Below the pieces are notes generated by a model. That model was given only the letters and a program-made list of their open reading frames with translations, was not told the origin of the DNA and did not search any database. A stretch of 7,971 nt of DNA from Bacteroidota bacterium (GTDB lineage: Bacteria; Bacteroidota; Bacteroidia; Cytophagales; Hymenobacteraceae), in contig JAFADQ010000369.1 in NCBI GenBank assembly GCA_023424725.1, positions 1 to 7,971 of the forward strand. Reading direction: 5' to 3'. The position numbers were made by a program, and so were the translations under genes. Positions 1-5,966 of the stretch are shown here, one piece after another (position 1 is the stretch's first letter; each line of letters begins with the position of its first letter).

Positions 1-1
1 T

Positions 2-697
2 AAAACCAAAAAGAACATAGAAGACGAGATTATAGAGATTGGCGAGCGCACCATTATAGATTTGGGAATACATGGCCTGCACCCGGAACTGGTGCGTATG
101 GTGGGCCGTATGCGCTTCCGTTCGTCGTATGGGCAAAACCTGTTGCAGCACAGCCGCGAGGTGGCCAATTTGTGCGCTACCATGGCGGCCGAGCTGGGCC
201 TTAACGTAAAGCTTGCCAAGCGCGCCGGTTTGCTGCACGATATTGGCAAAGTAAGCGAAGAAGAGCCTGAGCAGCCGCACGCTATTTTGGGTATGGAGCT
301 TGCCAAAAAGTACAAAGAGCACCCCGATGTTTGCAATGCCATTGGCGCCCACCACGACGAAATAGAAATGACGGCAATGATATCGCCGCTGGTGCAGGCC
401 TGCGACGCCATTTCGGGCTCGAGGCCGGGCGCGCGCCGCGAAATGATGGAGAGCTACATTAAGCGCCTGAAAGAGCTGGAGGAGCTTGCCAATAACTTCG
501 ACGGGGTAAACCAGTGCTACGCCATACAGGCCGGCCGGGAGCTTAGGGTTATGGTAGATGCCGAAAATGTATCTGACGAAAAAGCGGCCATGATCTCGTT
601 TGATATCTCTCAGAAAATTGAGAAGGAAATGCAGTACCCCGGCCAGATAAAAGTTACCGTTATCCGCGAAATGCGGGCAATTAGCTACGCAAAATAA
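2..697 (+). CDS. rny: Ribonuclease Y, C-terminal part with HD domain (5'-truncated by window edge)
   Basis: RNase Y is a membrane-anchored endoribonuclease that starts mRNA decay. The frame is open from base 2, so the TTG at 62 is internal; 231 residues are visible. The N-terminal membrane anchor, coiled coil and KH domain would lie to the left, outside the window. The visible part starts with the typical GERTIIDLGIHGLHPEL stretch that leads into the HD phosphohydrolase domain. Metal-binding candidates are H50 in LLQHSREV, the H79-D80 pair in LLHDIGK, and the histidines near 117-118 in GAHHDE. The family-specific C-terminal tail (YIKRLKEL, then AIQAGRELRVMVDAE, then PGQIKVTVIREMRA) is complete and ends at a normal TAA, followed 25 bases later by a strong terminator. 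Family identity is clear from memory of RNase Y sequences. Nothing looks broken; codons are GC-rich. Confidence 0.96.
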   Translation, partial: KTKKNIEDEIIEIGERTIIDLGIHGLHPELVRMVGRMRFRSSYGQNLLQHSREVANLCATMAAELGLNVKLAKRAGLLHDIGKVSEEEPEQPHAILGMELAKKYKEHPDVCNAIGAHHDEIEMTAMISPLVQACDAISGSRPGARREMMESYIKRLKELEELANNFDGVNQCYAIQAGRELRVMVDAENVSDEKAAMISFDISQKIEKEMQYPGQIKVTVIREMRAISYAK

Positions 698-722
698 ACC
701 AGCTGAAAAATAGCTGAAAAGC

Positions 723-756
723 AAAGAGGCTGCATCTATTGGTGCAGCCTCTTTTT
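723..756 (+). terminator. Rho-independent terminator of rny
   Basis: A perfect 12-bp inverted repeat (AAAGAGGCTGCA at 723-734 and TGCAGCCTCTTT at 743-754) encloses an 8-base loop and runs into five T residues (752-756). It begins 25 bases after the rny stop codon, so it most likely ends the rny transcript. Only a shorter broken T-run is present on the opposite strand, so plus-strand use is favoured. Confidence 0.9.
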
Positions 757-1173
757 GTATGTTTTAGGTTGTATTGCGCCCTTTTTTGCCGCCTACAGCC
801 TGGTCGGCTAAAGGCACAAGTGTAGCAATCAGAAGATTTAGCTACCAACCTGAGTGCTGTTTTCAAACCAGCTTTGCATTTGCCTGCAGGGCGTACATAA
901 AAAAGTAGATGTTAGGCGTTAAGTTAAGTTCTAATCCTTTGTTATAACATTTCGGATTGTTAGAAAAATAGTAATGGCAGAGGTGCTAATTGATCCATAA
1001 GTAGATATGTCAGCAATTATTTAAGCAGAGTAGAACAGGAGGGAGAGCAACCAATTCTCCCGGAAAATTATATGGCTCGTATGTAAATACCGCAACCTTA
1101 CAGTTTTTCATTATAGAAAGAAAAAGAAAGGCTGCGAAGGCCAAAAAATAAGGCATCAGAAGCAAAATTATAG
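757..1173. other. Intergenic region with no supportable gene
   Basis: This stretch lies between the rny terminator and the terminator of the leftward T9SS gene. I see no coding region of convincing length, no tRNA-like structure and no insertion-sequence remains. Weak items only: a 6-bp inverted repeat (GGGAGA 1041-1046 with TCTCCC 1056-1061), and a 33-codon minus-strand reading frame (1010-1111) that begins MKNCKVAVF. That frame lies 52 bases downstream of a TAATTTTG box on the minus strand (1163-1170). Neither is strong enough to call as a gene or RNA. Confidence 0.6.
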
Positions 1174-1201
1174 CAATAAAAAAACCCGCCGGAGCGGGTT
1201 T
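1174..1201 (-). terminator. Rho-independent terminator of the T9SS cargo gene
   Basis: An 8-bp perfect stem (AAACCCGC 1182-1189 with GCGGGTTT 1194-1201) has a 4-base loop. On the minus strand it is followed by a run of T residues (the A-run at 1178-1184 on plus). It lies 36 bases beyond the stop codon of the leftward gene ending at 1238, which it presumably terminates. Confidence 0.87.
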
Positions 1202-1237
1202 CTTATTTTAATCGAAAGCTTATTAAGTTATCAGAGA

Positions 1238-2470
1238 TTATTTCTGAACGCTTACTTTTTTGGTTACAGAACCAGCTTCGGTAACGATCTGTACATAGTA
1301 CATGCCGGCGCTAAGGTTTGCAACATCTACAAAGTTAACATCTGTAGCGGTAACGTTTTGCTGCTTTACAACCTGACCGATTGCGTTAGTAACAACAATG
1401 TTTTTAGCTTCTAAACCTGGCATCTCTACGTTTATGCGGCTTGTAGCTGGGTTTGGATAAACTTTAACAGCTTTAGCTAATTCTTCGCTGATACCAACTG
1501 TACCGCTCACTACGATCTGCTGAGTAAAGGTTTCGGTGCAATTTCCGTTAGTTACAGTTAATTCAACATTATATGTACCAGCTGAGCTATAAGTAATAGC
1601 ACCAGGAGTCATTGAAGTAGAGGTAGCAGGCATTCCGCCCTGGAAGGACCAGTTGTAAGTAGAGCCACCAGTTGAAGTATTGGTGAAAGTTGCAGTGGTG
1701 CCTGAAGCTAAGTCAAGTGTTGCAGGACCAGTGAAACCAGCGGTTAAGTCAAACTCAACAACCGGAATAATTACACCAGAAACAGTAAAATTCGCGCCCC
1801 AAGCACTTGTAAATGAATGCCAAGAATTATCACTCCATTGTTCCCAAGCTAGATTTGGAGAAACATTGCTTGTAGGTGTTGTCTGATATAATGCAACCGA
1901 GTCTCCGCCTGCTGCATCTACTGGAGTTTCAAAACCTACATAAAAGTTGCCAGTTACAGTTACTGGATTGTCAAAGGTTACATAAGTAAAATCTCCGTCG
2001 GCCACTTCATTAACAATCTGTGTTAGCGGTAAAGATTTAGTAGCTAGCACAGCGCCAGGACCTCCTGAAGCTCCTGAACTATCCCATACTTTAAAATTTA
2101 CCATTGAGTTAGCAGGTGCTCCTTCAGTTGCTACAGCAAACAAGTAAAAAGCACTTGTAATTGTTTTCTGACCAGTACTTACAAATTGGTTTGCTTTAGC
2201 TTTGTCACCATAGTCGTTTGATCCAAATACATAACCTAAATAATTATCCGCGGTATCGCTTGTTGTGTAATAAGTAGGTTGTGTTACAATTGTCTCAAGA
2301 TTCATAGTGTCGCTACAAGACACTGTTGATGGCCGGCTATTTGCTGTAGGCAGATTAATCGATTTGTAGTTTTTTATGGCTTTGCCAACAATCCTTTCAG
2401 AATTACCTTGGCCAAATGCAACAGAGCTGAGCAGCAGTGCGCCCGCAAATAGAGTAGTAGTTTTTAACAT
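1238..2470 (-). CDS. Secreted T9SS type A sorting-domain protein with PKD domain
   Basis: This 410-residue protein is predicted to cross the inner membrane by Sec and the outer membrane by the type IX secretion system, ending at the cell surface or in the medium. Residues 1-20 form a signal peptide (lysine, hydrophobic core LFAGALLLSSVAFG, cleavage probably before Q21). Residues about 55-240 are a beta-rich region with NFYVGFETPV that I cannot assign to a named family. Residues about 243-322 are a PKD domain (YNWSFQGG, then SSAGTYNVELTVTNGN). Residues about 336-410 are the type A sorting tail: VKVYPNPATSRINVE, then NAIGQVV, LSAGMYYVQI and a final KKVSVQK. No protease, lyase or other catalytic motif is visible, so a binding or adhesive role is only an inference. 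Only two cysteines (C52, C311) remain in the mature part. The gene is a single unit with its own terminator and a candidate -7 box. ATG at 2470 is preferred because it gives an intact signal peptide. Confidence 0.9.
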   Translation of the reverse strand: MLKTTTLFAGALLLSSVAFGQGNSERIVGKAIKNYKSINLPTANSRPSTVSCSDTMNLETIVTQPTYYTTSDTADNYLGYVFGSNDYGDKAKANQFVSTGQKTITSAFYLFAVATEGAPANSMVNFKVWDSSGASGGPGAVLATKSLPLTQIVNEVADGDFTYVTFDNPVTVTGNFYVGFETPVDAAGGDSVALYQTTPTSNVSPNLAWEQWSDNSWHSFTSAWGANFTVSGVIIPVVEFDLTAGFTGPATLDLASGTTATFTNTSTGGSTYNWSFQGGMPATSTSMTPGAITYSSAGTYNVELTVTNGNCTETFTQQIVVSGTVGISEELAKAVKVYPNPATSRINVEMPGLEAKNIVVTNAIGQVVKQQNVTATDVNFVDVANLSAGMYYVQIVTEAGSVTKKVSVQK

Positions 2471-2513
2471 GTGTTTATAGAATAATTAGTGAAAATTAAT
2501 TTATTGTACAGAG

Positions 2514-2521
2514 CAAAAATA
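2514..2521 (-). promoter_or_regulatory. Candidate Bacteroidota -7 promoter box for the T9SS cargo gene
   Basis: On the minus strand this reads TATTTTTG, a match to the Bacteroidota -7 consensus TAnnTTTG. It lies 44 bases upstream of the ATG at 2470, which would give a leader of roughly 35-40 bases. I do not find a clear TTTG/TTG -33 element at the expected distance (around 2541-2546), so the call rests on one box and its position. Confidence 0.4.
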
Positions 2522-2681
2522 CACTCTTTTAATTAGAATCATAGAGGTAGAGCAAAAAAAATGCTGTAACTATATAAGTCTGTTTCTAATGTTAACCTTA
2601 ATATTGATTTAATTCTAAAGAAATAAATGGAATAGATTATTTATAATTTATCTGAAAATATATTTCGATGATTTGTAGCAG

Positions 2682-2707
2682 GATAGATTTTAGAGATTTA
2701 ATCTATC
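2682..2707. repeat. 8-bp inverted repeat with 10-base spacer
   Basis: GATAGATT (2682-2689) and AATCTATC (2700-2707) are perfect reverse complements separated by 10 bases. The centre-to-centre distance is 18 bases, a little under two helical turns, a geometry compatible with a dimeric DNA-binding protein. It lies about 210 bp upstream of the T9SS gene start and about 500 bp upstream of the kinase gene. No T-run follows, so it is not a terminator. Function is unknown and chance is possible. Confidence 0.4.
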
Positions 2708-3026
2708 GTAAATACTTTATTGTTTAAATACATTAAAATATGAAGTTTTGAAATCAGGCTTTTTGTAGAAATTTGTGCTACAATTTAGTTTGCAAAAAAT
2801 AACCAAAAACTCATTTTTAAGATTTCTGATAAGAGAACAAATTCATTTTATGATTAAAAAAAGATGAATTGATCGTGCTATTTTCAATTTCAAACACCTA
2901 TAATTTTAACCACGCCAGGTTTTTAATATCTATATAGTTGTAATACATATTTTTACATTAATTTTTGTTTTTTAAATCATTAGTAAATAGTTTAAAAATT
3001 AATTACTCATTACTATTTTAAATTAT

Positions 3027-3034
3027 TAATTTTG
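3027..3034 (+). promoter_or_regulatory. Weak candidate -7 promoter box for the histidine kinase gene
   Basis: TAATTTTG matches the Bacteroidota -7 consensus TAnnTTTG on the plus strand. It would give a leader of about 165 bases before the ATG at 3207. No -33 TTTG is visible upstream, and the surrounding DNA is so AT-rich that chance matches are likely. It is the best match I found for this gene. Confidence 0.2.
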
Positions 3035-3206
3035 TTAAAATCCCGAATAAGTATATCAATAATTTGCTTTTTCTTTAGCCTTTAAATCTATAGGGGCGTA
3101 TAAATATATAACTTGCCTTATTTAATATTTAAGCAGGGCAGCAGCATTCGGTGATTTTAGCCTGAATAGAAATCTGGCTGTTTTATAAACCTCAGGATAA
3201 GTACAC

Positions 3207-4448
3207 ATGCTTACACCCCAAAAAAGCATTTCGACGGCAGCACTTCCAGGTTTAAACTTTAACGGTATCCTGAACGAAAAGCCGGAAAAAGACTTTGAAG
3301 GCTTGCTCGATATCGCAACGGCTATTACAGGCTCTCCCTCTGCTTATTTAATTCTGCGCCAGGATAATAGTTTCTGGATGACCGCCAAAAACGGATTAAC
3401 GTTAGAGCTGCAAAATCTACAAAACACGTTTTGCGGAAAAGTGCTCGATACAGGCCAAACCCTTATTATTCCGGATGCGCAATCAGAACCTGAGTATGCT
3501 TGCCACGAACTTGTAGTAGAAGCGCCCTTTATCAGGTTTTATGCCGGTTTCCCGCTTATTTCTGAAGAAGGCGATTTGTTAGGTGTATTAAGTATGGTAG
3601 ATTCTGCTTCTAAAGAGCTTAACCGGCACCAGCAAGACTGCATTTATACACTTTGCGGCCAAATTTTAAGAGTACTTGAGCTTCGCAAAAAAAACGAGCT
3701 GCTGGAGCTGCTTAACGAAAGGGTAGAAAACAAAAACGGTTCGCTTGATAAACTTTTGCAGCACCAGGAAAAGGTAATGGCCATTTTAGGTCACGATACG
3801 CGTGGCCCCCTGGTTTTTATAAAAGAAATGTTGTTGATGATTAAAGACAACAAAATTTCGGTAGCAGAAGCGCAAGAGCTTTTCGGGATAATCGATAACC
3901 AGATTGGCTGCACGCTTTCTTTAATAGACAACCTAACCACCTGGGGTATTGCCCGGATAGGAGAAAACAACCTTCCGGCCGATGCCTTTGATGCGCACGA
4001 CATCGTAAATAAAGCATTTCAGCCGCACAGGCTTGCCGCAGCAAAAAAAGGCATTACTTTTTGCAACGAAATAAAAAAAGGAAGGCTAAAAACAAATCAC
4101 AAAGAAACCCTAACCTTTATAATCCGGAATTTGCTGAACAATGCCGTAAAATATACCGAGGCCGGATGTATAACGGTAAGGGGGCGCAAAAAGAAAAAGT
4201 ATTTTGAAATTTGCGTTACCGACACCGGAATAGGAATGCCGGAAAGCATGCTGGATTATTTGTTTATCACTAAATTCGATTCCAGAGCCGGTACCCGCGG
4301 CGAGCAGGGTTCGGGCCTGGGCTTAATGCTTATTTTTGATTTTGTAGAGCAGCTGGAAGGATACATAGAAGCCGAAAGCAAAGAAGGAATCGGTACCACT
4401 TTCAGAATCGGAATTCCTTTAGAAAATACCATAAGCCGGCTTCCCTAA
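3207..4448 (+). CDS. Soluble GAF-domain sensor histidine kinase (orphan)
   Basis: This 413-residue histidine kinase would autophosphorylate and pass the phosphate to an unknown response regulator. Residues about 28-160 form a GAF domain of the type common in such kinases (TFCGKVL, LIIPDA, then APFIRFYAGFPLISEEGDLLGVLSMVD). A helical linker (about 160-190) leads to the HisKA-type dimerisation region, with phospho-acceptor H196 in GHDTRGPL and a second helix ending LIDNLTTWG. The ATP-binding domain has its N box at NLLNNAVKYT (308-317), G1 at DTGIGMPE (339-346), an F box LFITKF (352-357) and G2 at GSGLG (368-372), so catalytic residues look intact. There are no transmembrane segments or signal peptide, so it should sense a cytosolic cue. 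No receiver domain or response regulator lies next to it. The ATG at 3207 has a weak AGGA 9 bases upstream. Its stop codon directly abuts that of the convergent MORN gene, leaving no room for its own terminator. Confidence 0.93.
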   Translation: MLTPQKSISTAALPGLNFNGILNEKPEKDFEGLLDIATAITGSPSAYLILRQDNSFWMTAKNGLTLELQNLQNTFCGKVLDTGQTLIIPDAQSEPEYACHELVVEAPFIRFYAGFPLISEEGDLLGVLSMVDSASKELNRHQQDCIYTLCGQILRVLELRKKNELLELLNERVENKNGSLDKLLQHQEKVMAILGHDTRGPLVFIKEMLLMIKDNKISVAEAQELFGIIDNQIGCTLSLIDNLTTWGIARIGENNLPADAFDAHDIVNKAFQPHRLAAAKKGITFCNEIKKGRLKTNHKETLTFIIRNLLNNAVKYTEAGCITVRGRKKKKYFEICVTDTGIGMPESMLDYLFITKFDSRAGTRGEQGSGLGLMLIFDFVEQLEGYIEAESKEGIGTTFRIGIPLENTISRLP

Positions 4449-5774
4449 TCATTTTTTCATTTCCTTTTCAGCTAAAATTACACCGTTTTTGTAGGTAACA
4501 ATTCGGGTAACTTTTTCCTGCTCGTTATAATATTTCCATTTTCCGGTTTCTTTGCCCGATAAAAACTGGCCCTCTAAGGCTATTTTGCCCGTTTCTGAAA
4601 ACTCTTTGTACGGGCCGTATTTTACGCCGCTTTTATAAGCCTGCTCGCTAAGCAATTGCCCCGACGGGTAATACCGGAAGCTTTTGTCTATAATTCGTCC
4701 GTTTAAATAAGTGGTTTTTTCGGCCGGTTTTCCGTTTTCGTGGTACAGCAGCTTGTCGCCGTTTAATTTATCGTTCAGGTACGGTTCCGATACGCGAAGT
4801 TGTTTGTTTTCGTAGTATTTTTTCCAGGTGCCGGTGCGCAGGTTGTTTTTATATTCTTCGGTTTCGGCTATTTGCCCGTTGCCAAAATAGCGTGTTATCT
4901 TTCTGTCTTTCTCGTCGTTGCTGTATTTAATTTCCGATTCCAGCGTTCCTGTTTCTGAAAAATACTTTGCCGCTCCGTTTATTTTGCCCTCTTTATAAGG
5001 CACTTCGCTGCGCGGCTTTTCGTTTTCGTAATAAGACCGGGCAATGCCATGCAAGGCGCCGTTTTTATAGCTGCCTTCGGCTTTTAATTTACCGCTGCGG
5101 AAATAATTCTTAAAAACGCCCTGCTTTTTGCCGTTGGTGCTGTAGGCTTCCGTTTCCAGATTTCCATTGTCGTACCACACTTTTTGGTAGCCGCTGGCCA
5201 GGCCGTCTTTAAAATTAGCTTCGGTTTCGGGGTTTCCGTTTGAGTACCAGGTTTTGGCAACTCCGTTCTGCTTTTGGTTTTTATAACTGATTTCCGATTT
5301 TATTTTCCCGCTCGGGTAATATTCTTTCACAACGCCCTCCGGAAAACCGTTTACAAAAGTTGCTTCTGTAACCAGGGCGCCATGCTCGTTATAGGTTTTA
5401 AAAGTGCCGGTTTGCTGGTCGTTTTCGTAAAAACCTTCCTGCATAAGCGCTCCGGTTGGGTAGTATATTCTGAAGGTGCCGTTTTTAATTCCGTTCTGGT
5501 AGGGCAGGGTTAGCTTTACTCCGCCCGTTTCGTAATATTCGGTCCAGGTGCTGTCGTTTTTACCATTGGTAAATTTCCCTGTCGCCATCTTTTTGCCGCT
5601 TGTATAAAAGCTGCTGTAAGGGCCATTTTTAAGGGTGTCAGCGCCTAATTTCACATAAAAATCTTCTTTCAGCACAGTGCTCGCCGAGTCGTGAAAGGTT
5701 TGCATGCGCACTACCTGCTGCCCAAAAGTGTTGAGCGCTGCCAGCATTAAAATTGACATCAGCAGGTATTTCAT
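4449..5774 (-). CDS. Exported MORN-variant repeat protein (YwqK-like family)
   Basis: This 441-residue protein starts with a signal peptide (residues 1-18, hydrophobic core LLMSILMLAALNTFG, then QQ), so it is exported, probably to the periplasm or outer surface. After a short stretch (about 19-50), residues 51-434 consist of sixteen consecutive units of exactly 24 residues with no insertions or deletions. Each follows roughly G-x-x-K-x-YY-x-x-G-x-L-x-x-E-x-x-Y-x-N-G, the pattern of MORN_2 repeats. Eight residues, LAEKEMKK, close the protein. Databases often label such proteins as a YwqK-family antitoxin after a Bacillus gene. The signal peptide and the absence of any adjacent toxin argue against a toxin-neutralising role here; a structural or binding role at the envelope is my inference. 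No catalytic motif is visible. It is probably a single-gene unit, separated from the thiolase gene upstream by the terminator at 5914-5944. Start ATG at 5774 follows an A-rich leader. Confidence 0.9.
   Translation of the reverse strand: MKYLLMSILMLAALNTFGQQVVRMQTFHDSASTVLKEDFYVKLGADTLKNGPYSSFYTSGKKMATGKFTNGKNDSTWTEYYETGGVKLTLPYQNGIKNGTFRIYYPTGALMQEGFYENDQQTGTFKTYNEHGALVTEATFVNGFPEGVVKEYYPSGKIKSEISYKNQKQNGVAKTWYSNGNPETEANFKDGLASGYQKVWYDNGNLETEAYSTNGKKQGVFKNYFRSGKLKAEGSYKNGALHGIARSYYENEKPRSEVPYKEGKINGAAKYFSETGTLESEIKYSNDEKDRKITRYFGNGQIAETEEYKNNLRTGTWKKYYENKQLRVSEPYLNDKLNGDKLLYHENGKPAEKTTYLNGRIIDKSFRYYPSGQLLSEQAYKSGVKYGPYKEFSETGKIALEGQFLSGKETGKWKYYNEQEKVTRIVTYKNGVILAEKEMKK
4473..5624 (-). repeat. 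Sixteen tandem 72-bp units encoding 24-residue MORN-variant repeats
   Basis: Counting from G51 of the encoded protein, sixteen successive 24-residue units fill residues 51-434 without any length change, a strict 72-bp period. Units 1 and 3-8 begin with G, Y/F/W sits at about positions 6-7 of most units, and G at position 10 and N/G at 20-21 recur. The DNA of the units has diverged well beyond simple recent duplication: only short words such as those encoding YKNG recur. Confidence 0.85.
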
Positions 5775-5784
5775 TTTTTGTTGA

Positions 5785-5811
5785 TTGTTAATTGTTTGTT
5801 GTTAATTGTTT
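5785..5811. repeat. Two 13-bp direct repeats in the leader of the MORN gene
   Basis: TTGTTAATTGTTT occurs perfectly at 5785-5797 and 5799-5811, a 14-base step with one base between copies. The repeats end 11 bases before the ATG at 5774 on the minus strand, where they read AAACAATTAACAA, so they sit in the untranslated leader. A one-mismatch -7 box (TACCTTAG on minus, 5818-5825) lies just upstream. They may act as an A-rich translation enhancer typical of the phylum, or may simply be low-complexity leader sequence. Confidence 0.55.
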
Positions 5812-5913
5812 TTGCAGCTAAGGTAGGCGTTGGAAGTTCCGGGTGTTTTCGCGTATCGCATTGCAATTTTGCTGTTAAACCTGCGAGGGGCAAAAACAGT
5901 GCCGCGAGGGCAT

Positions 5914-5944
5914 AAAAAAGCCTTTCGCTACTAACGAAAGGCTT
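5914..5944 (-). terminator. Rho-independent terminator of the thiolase gene
   Basis: A perfect 10-bp stem (AAGCCTTTCG 5918-5927 with CGAAAGGCTT 5935-5944) encloses a 7-base loop. On the minus strand it runs into six T residues (5914-5919 on plus are A). It starts 22 bases beyond the thiolase stop codon and separates that gene from the MORN gene downstream. Confidence 0.9.
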
Positions 5945-5966
5945 GTTATTTATTGTATAAGGAGTA

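Larger units (their letters stand above)
2471..3206. other. Long AT-rich divergent intergenic region
   Basis: This 736-bp spacer separates the leftward T9SS cargo gene from the rightward histidine kinase gene. No coding region is supportable. Hand counts give about 22% GC for 2641-2700, 10% for 2941-3000 and 17% for 3001-3060, far below the genes around it. It contains candidate -7 boxes for both flanking genes and several inverted repeats: 8 bp at 2682-2707, TTGTAG/CTACAA at 2763-2783, and AATTCAT/ATGAATT at 2840-2870. In such AT-rich DNA the shorter ones are expected by chance. The kinase start is preceded by a weak AGGA at 3194-3197, 9 bases before its ATG. Confidence 0.7.

Noticed and set aside
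62..64. TTG as the start codon of the RNase Y gene
   Set aside because: The same frame is open back to base 2 and encodes conserved RNase Y residues there, so the gene begins before the window.
681..866. 61-codon minus-strand reading frame with several cysteines
   Set aside because: It runs through the rny terminator and overlaps the rny 3' end, lacks family features, and looks like a chance frame.
2763..2870. Short inverted repeats TTGTAG/CTACAA and AATTCAT/ATGAATT as terminators or RNA genes
   Set aside because: Stems of 6-7 bp in very AT-rich sequence with no T-run and no neighbouring gene end are expected by chance.
4433..4457. Palindrome AAGCCGGCTT plus T-run as terminator of the kinase gene
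   Set aside because: The palindrome has no loop, so at most 3 bp could pair in a hairpin, and the T-run is separated from it by nine bases.
4449..5774. A toxin-antitoxin pair implied by the YwqK-family name
   Set aside because: The protein has a signal peptide and no toxin-like gene lies on either side; the neighbours are a kinase and a thiolase.
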